NCBI GenBank assembly: GCA_020161355.1
Contig: JAIUOF010000014.1
Location: 19,746 to 83,745, forward strand
From: Bacteroidota bacterium
Lineage (GTDB): Bacteria > Bacteroidota > Bacteroidia > Cytophagales > Spirosomataceae
Direction of reading: 5' to 3'
Length of the DNA stretch: 64,000 nt
Under the pieces are notes generated by a model. The model was not told where the DNA came from and did not search any database. It saw nothing but the letters and a program-made list of their open reading frames with translations. A program made the position numbers and the translations under genes. Below, piece by piece: positions 7,571 through 15,439 of the stretch (position 1 is the first letter of the stretch; each line of letters starts with the position of its first letter).

Positions 7571-9250
7571 TCACCACACGTTCAATCCAAATTTATCTCC
7601 CCAGGCTTTGGCTTTGTCGTATCCGGCATCCGCATGTCGGAAAATCCCCATAGCAGGGTCATTGAACAAAACCCGTTTGAGACATTCTTCAGCACGCTCT
7701 GTGCCATCAGCCAATACCACCATTCCTGCATGTTGCGAATACCCCATGCCCACACCACCACCATGATGGAAAGATATCCATGTAGCTCCACCCGTTGCGT
7801 TTGACATCAAGTTGAGCAGCGGCCAGTCTGATACCGCATCAGAGCCGTCGAGCATGGCTTCGGTTTCGCGGTTGGGCGATGCCACCGATCCACAGTCCAG
7901 ATGATCCCGGCCGATCACGATTGGGGCTTTCACTTTTCCGGTTTTGACCAGCTCATTAAAAATCAACCCGGCTTTTTCTCTTTCTCCCATACCCAGCCAA
8001 CAAATTCTTGACGGCAAACCTTGGAAAGCAATCTTTTCTCTGGCTTGTTTCAACCAGTTTATCATTCCGGTGTTTTCCGGAAATGCCTCCATCAAAGCCT
8101 TATCCGTCGTTAAAATATCCTCGTGATCACCCGAAAGTGCTACCCAGCGGAACGGGCCTTTGCCCTCACAAAAAAGCTGACGAATATAAGCAGGCGTAAA
8201 CCCCGGAAAATTAAATGAATTGGGCTCGCCACCTTGACGGGCAAATTCCCGCAGGTTGTTGCCATAATCAAAAACCACCGAGCCACGTTTTTGAAATTCA
8301 AGCATAAAACCCACATGCCTGGCCATGCTTTTCAGCGACTTTTGGTGATAATCTCCGGGATTACTTTTTCTTAAAAACGCTGCTTCGGCCAAACTTAAAC
8401 CATTGGGCACATAGCCGTTGATAGGGTCATGGGCCGAGGTTTGATCAGTAAGAACCTCTGGTACCATGTTGATTTCCAACATTTTTTCCAAAACATCCCC
8501 AATATCGCCTACCAAACCAACTGAGAGATTTTCACCCTTACTTTTTGCATCATTTACCCAGTTTATGGCTTCCTCAAATGAATCTGTCATACGGTCGATG
8601 TATCGGGTTTCCAGACGTTTTGTGATCCTTTCCGGATCCACATCTACGCCTAAAAACGTTGCTCCGGCCATAGTGGCTGCCAAAGGTTGAGCTCCACCCA
8701 TACCGCCTAAGCCACCCGAAACGATGAGTTTTCCTCGCAAATCACCCTGAAAATGCTGGCGACCACATTCCCTAAATGTTTCATAGGTGCCTTGTAATAT
8801 TCCCTGTGAGCCAATATAAATCCAGCTTCCGGCCGTCATCTGACCATACATCATCAGGTTTTTTTCTTTCAGTTCATTGAAATGCTCCCAGGTAGCCCAG
8901 GCCGGTACCAGATTACTGTTAGCTATTAATACTCTCGGTGCTTGTGGATGCGTACGTACAATTCCCACCGGTTTGCCTGACTGCACCAGCAGTGAATGGT
9001 TTTCGTCGAGTTCAAGCAATATTTCTATGATTTTCTCAAGACTTTCCCGGTTTCTCACGGCCTGGCCTATTCCTCCATACACTACAAATTCCGCCGGATT
9101 TTCGGCCACCTCTTTATCCAGGTTATTGAGCAACATCCTCAGCGGAGCCTCGGTTTGCCAGTTTTTCGCATTGAGTTCGGTTCCTCTCGGTGCATGATAT
9201 ACCGGATGTGAGGCATATTTTTCAAGAAATGCAATGGTCTTCGTATCCAT
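7571..9250 (-). CDS. hutU: Urocanate hydratase
   Basis: Second step of histidine degradation: adds water to urocanate to give 4-imidazolone-5-propionate using tightly bound NAD+ as electrophile. 559 residues from ATG 9250, close to the usual length; a TTG six bases upstream is less likely. Family motifs are complete: YGGIGQAVRNRE near the start, GKLIVSGGLGGMGGAQP for the NAD+-binding loop, and the ICWLGMGER and HHGGGVGMGYSQHAG segments near the C-terminus. The start overlaps the hutH end by 29 bases, so translation is probably coupled. Confidence 0.98.
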   Translation of the reverse strand: MDTKTIAFLEKYASHPVYHAPRGTELNAKNWQTEAPLRMLLNNLDKEVAENPAEFVVYGGIGQAVRNRESLEKIIEILLELDENHSLLVQSGKPVGIVRTHPQAPRVLIANSNLVPAWATWEHFNELKEKNLMMYGQMTAGSWIYIGSQGILQGTYETFRECGRQHFQGDLRGKLIVSGGLGGMGGAQPLAATMAGATFLGVDVDPERITKRLETRYIDRMTDSFEEAINWVNDAKSKGENLSVGLVGDIGDVLEKMLEINMVPEVLTDQTSAHDPINGYVPNGLSLAEAAFLRKSNPGDYHQKSLKSMARHVGFMLEFQKRGSVVFDYGNNLREFARQGGEPNSFNFPGFTPAYIRQLFCEGKGPFRWVALSGDHEDILTTDKALMEAFPENTGMINWLKQAREKIAFQGLPSRICWLGMGEREKAGLIFNELVKTGKVKAPIVIGRDHLDCGSVASPNRETEAMLDGSDAVSDWPLLNLMSNATGGATWISFHHGGGVGMGYSQHAGMVVLADGTERAEECLKRVLFNDPAMGIFRHADAGYDKAKAWGDKFGLNVW

Positions 9251-10763
9251 TATCAAGGGTTTTTAATGGTCGGGTGATTTCGAGAATACTTCCCGACCGT
9301 ATCAATTGATGAAGTGTATTAATATCTTTAGAAAAACTACGGTCTTCTTTGGCAAAAGGCACCGATTTTCGTATTTCAGATTGAATTTCTTCAATTATCC
9401 GGCTTGATTTCAATGGTCTTCTGAATTCCAGAGCCTGTGCAGCATACAGCATCTCGATGGCCTGAATGTATTCCAGATTATCGAGCACCTGATGCAGTTT
9501 TCGGCCACTGATGGAGCCCATGGAAACGTGGTCCTCCTGCCCAAGTGAGGTAGGGATACTATCAGCTGACGCCGGGAAACACAAAGTCTTGTTTTCAGTG
9601 ACCAATGCAGCCGTGGTATATTGCGGAATCATAAAGCCGGAATTGAGCCCTGTATCTTCCAAAAGTAATCTGGGCAGACCATATCGGCCGTCGAGCATAA
9701 GGTAGCATCTTCGGTCGGCAATATTTCCGATTTCAGCGGCTGCAAGCGTACTGTAGTCGAGAGGCAGTGCAAGGGGTTGCCCATGGAAATTTCCGCCGCT
9801 GATACTGTCGTGCGAACCCATAATCATCGGGTTGTCAGTAACAGAATTCAGCTCAGTTTCTACCAAATTTTTAAGATGAATATAAGCATTTCTTGACGCA
9901 CCATGCACCTGAGGCATGCACCGGAGCGAGTAGGGATCCTGCACACGGTCGCAGTCATGATGTGCTACCATTATTTCGGAGCCTTCGAGCAGAGCTCGGA
10001 GCCTTTGGGCTACCCATTGGTTACCTTCAAAATTTCGGATATCGTGCAGGCGTTTGTCAAACGGCTTGGCTGAGCCCATCAGAGCTTCAAGTGACAGAGC
10101 ACCTACTATATCGGCCATTTGAAGGCTATTAAAGAGTCTTTTTGCTCCAAAAACTGCATGTGCCAGTATAAATTGGGTGCCGTTGATTAAAGCCAGACCT
10201 TCTTTGGGTCCGAGTGAAAGCGGAGAAAGACCAAATTTTGATAAAATTTCACTAGCTTCAAATTCATTTCCTTCGAAAATCACTTTACCCATACCTATCA
10301 GCGGCAGAAAAAGATGTGATAGTGGAGCCAGGTCGCCGGATGCCCCCACTGAGCCCTTTGAGGGAACTACAGGAATCACATTATTTTCTATATGCCAAAG
10401 TATCCGTTCAATAGTGCTTATTCTGATACCCGAATACGCCATACTCAGGGAATGCACCTTGCATACCAGCATCATTTTGGCCAATTCCACTGAAATGGGT
10501 TCGCCTACCCCTACACTATGGCTGATGAGAAGATTATGCTGAAGCTGGCTGGTTTGTTCGTCCGAAATTATGGTATCGCACAAGGGTCCGAAACCGGTGT
10601 TGACGCCATAAACCACCTCTTCACTGGCCACAATTTCATCAACCCAGGCGGTACTTTGCTTGATTTTTTCGGCAGTCTGGGGTTCAATTTGGCCTTTTAG
10701 GCTACCATTTACCAATGCCAGAGCTTTGCTTATAGTTAAATTATCTTTTCCGTAGCTAAACAT
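9222..10763 (-). CDS. hutH: Histidine ammonia-lyase
   Basis: First step of histidine use: deaminates L-histidine to trans-urocanate and ammonia. 513 residues, normal length. The Ala141-Ser142-Gly143 tripeptide within GSVGASGDLAPLSH forms the MIO electrophile, and the active-site tyrosine lies in VYGVNTGFGP. Later motifs such as KEGLALINGTQ and QDPYSLRCMPQVHG fit the family. The start ATG overlaps the stop codon of the marR-like gene (ATGTTTAG), so the regulator and the enzyme are made from one transcript. hutU overlaps the 3' end. Confidence 0.98.
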   Translation of the reverse strand: MFSYGKDNLTISKALALVNGSLKGQIEPQTAEKIKQSTAWVDEIVASEEVVYGVNTGFGPLCDTIISDEQTSQLQHNLLISHSVGVGEPISVELAKMMLVCKVHSLSMAYSGIRISTIERILWHIENNVIPVVPSKGSVGASGDLAPLSHLFLPLIGMGKVIFEGNEFEASEILSKFGLSPLSLGPKEGLALINGTQFILAHAVFGAKRLFNSLQMADIVGALSLEALMGSAKPFDKRLHDIRNFEGNQWVAQRLRALLEGSEIMVAHHDCDRVQDPYSLRCMPQVHGASRNAYIHLKNLVETELNSVTDNPMIMGSHDSISGGNFHGQPLALPLDYSTLAAAEIGNIADRRCYLMLDGRYGLPRLLLEDTGLNSGFMIPQYTTAALVTENKTLCFPASADSIPTSLGQEDHVSMGSISGRKLHQVLDNLEYIQAIEMLYAAQALEFRRPLKSSRIIEEIQSEIRKSVPFAKEDRSFSKDINTLHQLIRSGSILEITRPLKTLDNGYEDHCIS

Positions 10764-11229
10764 TCATTTGGGTTTTAATTCGTTGACTCAGACTTTTCTC
10801 CGAAAAATCGTTTTCTATTTTCATCAGATGCTCAAAAATCTCCATGTCCTCAGTCATTTCTGAGATTGTTTTTTCCAGTGCTTCCCACACGGGTTTTATT
10901 TGACTAAGAAGCATTTTTCCGGAATCAGTCAGCACTACTAATTTTTTTCTGGCATCATGTTTTGAAGGGCTAAGAGCTACCAGCTTTTTTTCGTTCAGGA
11001 CTTTTACCATTTGACTCACTGCAGAGTGTGAAATTTCTAACACCTCTGATATTTCATGGATGGAGAGCTCTCCATTTTTGTCCAAAAGATAAAATACCCC
11101 AAACCAGGAAGCTTCAAAGCCAATTCCGAGGTCAGCATATACTTTATTGATTTCAGAAAGAAAGCTCTCACTAAGCCTTCTGAGCCTGCTTCCGAATACC
11201 AACGGACCAAGTTTTTGATAGAAATTCAT
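10756..11229 (-). CDS. MarR-family transcriptional regulator of the hut operon
   Basis: About 157 residues from ATG 11229 (a TTG at 11235 is also in frame but lies inside the palindrome). The winged helix-turn-helix is seen in GELSIHEISEVLEISHSAVSQMVKVLNEKKLVALSP followed by the wing KHDARKKLVVLTDSG. It is the first gene of the hut operon and overlaps hutH by 8 bases, so it very likely controls that operon, possibly sensing urocanate or histidine; the ligand is a guess. In many other bacteria this role belongs to GntR-type HutC, so use of a MarR protein is a difference worth noting. Confidence 0.88.
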   Translation of the reverse strand: MNFYQKLGPLVFGSRLRRLSESFLSEINKVYADLGIGFEASWFGVFYLLDKNGELSIHEISEVLEISHSAVSQMVKVLNEKKLVALSPSKHDARKKLVVLTDSGKMLLSQIKPVWEALEKTISEMTEDMEIFEHLMKIENDFSEKSLSQRIKTQMNV

Positions 11230-11232
11230 AGA

Positions 11233-11261
11233 CAAATATATATAAGGACTTATATATATTT
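11233..11261 (-). promoter_or_regulatory. Palindromic operator overlapping a -7 box, hut operon
   Basis: Bases 11234-11246 (AAATATATATAAG) and 11249-11261 form a perfect 13-bp inverted repeat with a 2-base centre. On the minus strand the proximal arm includes TATATTTG at 11240-11233, an exact match to the Bacteroidota -7 consensus. I found no TTG at the usual -33 position. A MarR dimer bound here would cover the promoter of its own operon, giving autorepression. The ATG at 11229 would then lie at or very near the transcript start. Confidence 0.6.
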
Positions 11262-11470
11262 ATAATATTTTTATTTTTTATTTGATGAAAGAAAGAAAAT
11301 TATAATATGGATTTTTCAATTAAAGATATTTCAAAGATTTAGCGAGCGGTCTTTTTCTACTTAAAATACAGAATATCAGAAAATTAAATTTAGAATAATT
11401 TCAGAAAAATTCAGAAGTAATTTCAGAAGTCAAAAAGTATTTATAGTTTTAGGGATTAAATAAACCAGTT

Positions 11471-12049
11471 ATGAGCATTATTGATCTTTTCAAAGAGGGA
11501 AAACAAAAACTCGAAGGTAAGTTTTTGATTTCTATCGCTGCCATTATTATCATTTCTATGATATCAGGAGTACCGACCAGCATTGATCCTAAACTTGGAG
11601 TTTTAACATTAATTTTATCGGCACCGCTTAATCTTGGGATGGCCGTTTTTTTCCTCAATATCGTTCGTGGCAAAGAAGTAAGAATCGAGCAGATTTTTGA
11701 TGGATTTAAAAACTTCATTCCTTCTTTGGTAGTAACCTTATTGATGGCAATTGTGGTCGGTTTAGGATTTGTTTTACTGATTATTCCGGGAATTATCCTG
11801 GCATTGGGTCTTTCGATGGTATATTACATTTTGGCTGATAATCCACAAATGGGAGCGGTAGAGGTAATGAAAGCTAGCTGGGAAATGATGAAAAGCCATA
11901 AAATGGATTATTTTATTTATGGTTTGCTTTGCATCGTTTTTTGTGTGCTGGGGATTTTGGCTCTCATAATTGGGATATTCTATGTGTTGCCAATTGTTTA
12001 TGCTGCATCTGCTCTTTTTTATGAGAAAATAAGAGAGGGTCAAATTTAA
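11471..12049 (+). CDS. DUF975 family integral membrane protein
   Basis: A 192-residue membrane protein with about five hydrophobic segments (near residues 16-35, 45-62, 84-108, 145-170 and the end). The pattern IIPGIILALGLSMVYYILADNP, then a helix AVEVMKASWEMMKSHKMDYF, matches the DUF975 family, whose conserved core is an I-PGI-Y-ILADNP stretch followed by S-E-MKGHK. Function is not known. The start ATG is clear. It is convergent with the downstream phosphodiesterase-like gene, the two stops being 7 bases apart, and there is no operon partner. Confidence 0.75.
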   Translation: MSIIDLFKEGKQKLEGKFLISIAAIIIISMISGVPTSIDPKLGVLTLILSAPLNLGMAVFFLNIVRGKEVRIEQIFDGFKNFIPSLVVTLLMAIVVGLGFVLLIIPGIILALGLSMVYYILADNPQMGAVEVMKASWEMMKSHKMDYFIYGLLCIVFCVLGILALIIGIFYVLPIVYAASALFYEKIREGQI

Positions 12050-12056
12050 GCAACTG

Positions 12057-12794
12057 TTATTTTTGATAGAAAAAATTAACGCAATCTTTGGGTTTATCTG
12101 TGTTAATGAAATCAACGCCAAGTTGGCTTAGCGTTTTCCATGCTAACTGTGTATCAGGAGTAGCCCAAAAACGGATGGATAATTCGGATTTATGAACCGT
12201 TTCAATGATGTCTGTTAGTTTTTTTCGATCGTTTTCTGGAAGTTCTGTCTTACCATTCCAAAGCGAATATTTGTAAAAAGGGAAGCTGACCAATGCAATT
12301 TTTTCTTTGGGGGCCTCAGCAAGATCATCAAGTGATTGGTGGTCAAAGAAAATGTATTCAGGATATTTAGAATATTCATCTGGCTTTGGCCGGTTGCCCG
12401 AAATCACAAACGTTATTTTTCCTTTCTTTCTTTTATGAGCCCGGGTAAGTTTTGGAAATTTTTCCAGATCTTCAATTAATCTTTCCAGGGTGGTCTCTGC
12501 CGGAGTTTTTAAATCAATTAAAATCTGCAAATCTTCTCTTTTTTTATCTTTAAAAACTTTGGAAATGGGTTCAAGATAAAGTTTAGTAAAAGTATTTTCA
12601 GGTTTGACATCCTTCAGGTCATGGGCTACAAAAAGCTGATTATCTACTAAAAAAACATCCGCTTCAATAGAATTTGCATCGGCTTCAAAGGCTTCCCAAA
12701 AGGGCCTTTGATGCATATAATCATTATGAGAATGTACTTTTTGAGCAAAAATTGAATTGCTCAAAAGAAAAATGAAAGCCAGGATTTTTTTCAA
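12057..12794 (-). CDS. Secreted PI-PLC/GDPD-like phosphodiesterase (AIM6 type)
   Basis: About 245 residues with a signal peptide ending ...SIFAQ. The mature part opens with KVHSHNDYMHQRPFWEAF and continues with SIEADVFLVDNQLFVAHDL, the His, Glu-x-Asp and His-Asp residues of the TIM-barrel phosphodiesterase superfamily that holds glycerophosphodiesterases and PI-specific phospholipase C. The HSHNDY opening is typical of the AIM6-like branch, for which no substrate is firmly known to me. The start is a TTG (12794); no ATG lies in a suitable place. Predicted location is periplasm or outside. Cotranscription with the upstream DUF1624 gene, 43 bases away, is possible. Confidence 0.78.
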   Translation of the reverse strand: MKKILAFIFLLSNSIFAQKVHSHNDYMHQRPFWEAFEADANSIEADVFLVDNQLFVAHDLKDVKPENTFTKLYLEPISKVFKDKKREDLQILIDLKTPAETTLERLIEDLEKFPKLTRAHKRKKGKITFVISGNRPKPDEYSKYPEYIFFDHQSLDDLAEAPKEKIALVSFPFYKYSLWNGKTELPENDRKKLTDIIETVHKSELSIRFWATPDTQLAWKTLSQLGVDFINTDKPKDCVNFFYQK

Positions 12795-12837
12795 AAGAAT
12801 ATTTATGTAAATATGAATTATTGAAAATCAGGAAATA

Positions 12838-13992
12838 TCAAATGTATTTTAACCAGGAATATTTATGAGTTGCTTTGTAGGCTGCATACCATTTTGACGG
12901 AAAATACATTAGAAAAACAACCAAAGTCCAGACCAAATATACCCATCCCAAAGAAATACCACTTTCGATGTTTTGAGGGCGACCAAACGTACCACTTGCA
13001 AATGAAAGCTGACTCCAGTTAAAACCCTGGGCAAACAACACTGCCAAAGTGAAAATATGTATCAAATAAAAATGTACAATGAAATAGAAAAGTGGCACTT
13101 TACCGAATATGATCAGGATATTTTTGACCTTTTCATTGATTTTTTCTGCAAAAACTATCAATAAAAACATAATGCCAAGCGTAATCAAACTAAAGAGTAA
13201 GGAAGGCGGATATTTGGATATATTAAAAAATGACAATAGGGTGAAAACAAAGCTTTTCTGGGTTGACCAGGGAACCGGATCACCATAAATATTTATGAAT
13301 CGCAATAACAGAAACAGACCTATCGATATTATACCAAATTTGAGAAAAACCCTGTTGGAAGATTCCAGGAAGTATTTTCCGGTGGCATAGCCTATCAATA
13401 AAATGCCCAGCCAGGGAACAGGAGGATAGCCCATGATAAAAGTAATGCTGCCAAAAAGTGGGAAAGCAGTAGGTGAAAACAAGGGTGTAAAAATGATCTT
13501 AATAACCGAGCCTTCTGCAAATGGAATCAGCGGCGTAAGGTTATGTAGGACTATAATTAAAATACCGATTATTCCCAGTGTTTTTGGACTAAATGGTGTT
13601 AATAGCCCCAAAATTATCATTCCAAAACCGATGGTGGCAATCACCTGAAAAAGCAGTGTATGAAATCCGGCATCAAAAAATAACCCGAAATTAATAACGG
13701 TGAATTCCAAAAGAATCAAAATGAAGCCTCTTTTTATAAGGTAAGACCGTGTTAATGTAACACTTTTGGTTTTTGAAAAATATAAATATGCCGATGTGCC
13801 TGCCAGAAAAACAAAGGTAGGGGCACACAAATGGGTTATCCAACGAGTGAAAAATAAAATCGGGGTGGTGGTATTGAGGTTTGTCGGGCTTTGTGAGATT
13901 GCATCCATATGCAACATATCTCTCACGTGATCCAGGGCCATTATGACCATAACAATCCCTCTGACAATGTCAATTTTTTCAATTCTGTTCAT
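12838..13992 (-). CDS. DUF1624/heparan-alpha-glucosaminide acetyltransferase-like membrane protein
   Basis: About 384 residues from ATG 13992, with roughly ten membrane helices. The N-terminal motif RIEKIDIVRGIVMVIMALDHVRD and the following HLCAPTFVFLAGTSAYLYF are the signature of DUF1624/acyltransferase-3-like proteins related to HGSNAT. Such proteins are thought to move acyl groups across the membrane to a sugar, but the acceptor is unknown here. A TTG at 14013 in frame is less likely because the family begins at the RxExxDxxRG motif. It follows the aminopeptidase stop by 23 bases and is probably co-transcribed with it. Confidence 0.82.
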   Translation of the reverse strand: MNRIEKIDIVRGIVMVIMALDHVRDMLHMDAISQSPTNLNTTTPILFFTRWITHLCAPTFVFLAGTSAYLYFSKTKSVTLTRSYLIKRGFILILLEFTVINFGLFFDAGFHTLLFQVIATIGFGMIILGLLTPFSPKTLGIIGILIIVLHNLTPLIPFAEGSVIKIIFTPLFSPTAFPLFGSITFIMGYPPVPWLGILLIGYATGKYFLESSNRVFLKFGIISIGLFLLLRFINIYGDPVPWSTQKSFVFTLLSFFNISKYPPSLLFSLITLGIMFLLIVFAEKINEKVKNILIIFGKVPLFYFIVHFYLIHIFTLAVLFAQGFNWSQLSFASGTFGRPQNIESGISLGWVYLVWTLVVFLMYFPSKWYAAYKATHKYSWLKYI

Positions 13993-14015
13993 AAGGCTTA
14001 GGGTAAAAGCCAAAT

Positions 14016-15419
14016 TTAGGAATTATTTTCCAGCCAGTCAATCAATAGATTTACACCATAACCTGTGGCCGATTTCATGCTTCCAAACTCAGAATCACCA
14101 AAAGCCACACCGGCAATATCAAGATGTGCCCAGGCCGGATGATTATCAACAAATTCTTCCAGGAATTTCGCAGCAGTAATAGCTCCTGCAATAGGTGCCG
14201 TGCTTAAGTTTTTGATATCGGCAATGTCAGACTTAATCATGTCCTTGTAGTCATCCCAAAGGGGCATCCGCCATACTTTTTCTCCGGTTTTTATGCCTGA
14301 TGAGCTTAGGGCGTCGGCAAGAGCGTCATTATGTGTGAGCATGGCAGCGGCAGCATAGCCCAGGGCCTGGATGCAGTTGCCGGTCAGAGTCGCCAGGTCA
14401 ATCAGATAGTCAGTAGAGTGATTTTTGACCAGATAAGCAAGTGCGTCGGCGAGGATAAGCCTGCCTTCGGCATCGGTATTGATCACTTCTATGGTTTTAC
14501 CCAAATAAGAGCCAATCACGTCACCGGGTTTTACTGCCAGTGAGTCGATGCAGTTTTCGGTCAGTGGTATGGCTCCGATAAGATTTACTTTAAGTTTTAA
14601 TCGGGCGGAGGCCTCAAATGTACCAGCTACTGCTGCCGCACCTCCCATGTCTGACTTCATGTAGTTCATGTTGTCACCGGGTTTAAGGGATACGCCACCG
14701 GTATCAAAAGTGACACCTTTTCCTACCAATCCAACGGTTTTGGTAGCTTCGGGATGGTTGTATTTCAAAATCACCATTTGCGGAGGGTTTTCCACACTCC
14801 CCCTTCCAACTGCCAACAAAGCCTTCATGCCAAGTGCTTCGCATTTTTCAGTATCAAAAATTTCCGTTTCAAAACCATATTTTTGCCCGGACTCCAAAAT
14901 CCATTCAGCAAGTACAGCAGGTGTTTTAAAATTGGCAGGGGTATCGACCCATTTCATGATTTGGGCTTGTGTGGCAGCAATTTTTTTTCCTTTATCATAT
15001 GCTTCAGCATCAATATTTTCATTTAAAGAAAGATTATAATCTCCTAAAAACCAGCTTTCTGGTTTTGACTTGTCAGATTTCAAGTGGCCGATTTCATATG
15101 CTGCCAATGCGATTCCCTGGGCCGCTGCAGAAGCGATTTCCGGGCTTATTTTTTCAGAAAAAAGTATTGAAATATCCCCTTTTATTTTTGATTTGTTATG
15201 ATAGAAAAAACTCCTGAAAGTGCTTTTTACCGTCTTAAAATCATCCTTTTTACCCAAGCCTAAAACGATAATTTTCTGATTTTCAGGAGAAAAATAGGTT
15301 ACGGTCTCTTTGGCTTTTCCTGTAAAATTTTCAAGATAAGTATCCGGGATTTGCACAGGCAGGCTTTCAGATTTGAAATCTTCGAAAAGGGGGAGAAGGA
15401 TGATATTAAATAGATTCAT
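14016..15419 (-). CDS. Leucyl aminopeptidase, M17 family
   Basis: A 467-residue cytosolic metallo-aminopeptidase that removes N-terminal residues from peptides. The M17 signature NTDAEGRLILADAL and the first metal-binding lysine/aspartate region GKGVTFDTGGVSLKPG are intact, as is KSDMGGAAAVAGTF. Two metal ions are expected to bridge Lys, Asp and Glu side chains. The N-terminal ~150 residues form the less conserved regulatory domain. It begins 21 bases downstream of the KAP NTPase stop, but the two genes are unrelated in composition, which suggests that the KAP gene was inserted upstream. Confidence 0.92.
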   Translation of the reverse strand: MNLFNIILLPLFEDFKSESLPVQIPDTYLENFTGKAKETVTYFSPENQKIIVLGLGKKDDFKTVKSTFRSFFYHNKSKIKGDISILFSEKISPEIASAAAQGIALAAYEIGHLKSDKSKPESWFLGDYNLSLNENIDAEAYDKGKKIAATQAQIMKWVDTPANFKTPAVLAEWILESGQKYGFETEIFDTEKCEALGMKALLAVGRGSVENPPQMVILKYNHPEATKTVGLVGKGVTFDTGGVSLKPGDNMNYMKSDMGGAAAVAGTFEASARLKLKVNLIGAIPLTENCIDSLAVKPGDVIGSYLGKTIEVINTDAEGRLILADALAYLVKNHSTDYLIDLATLTGNCIQALGYAAAAMLTHNDALADALSSSGIKTGEKVWRMPLWDDYKDMIKSDIADIKNLSTAPIAGAITAAKFLEEFVDNHPAWAHLDIAGVAFGDSEFGSMKSATGYGVNLLIDWLENNS

Positions 15420-15439
15420 ACTATAATAAAATAGATTTG

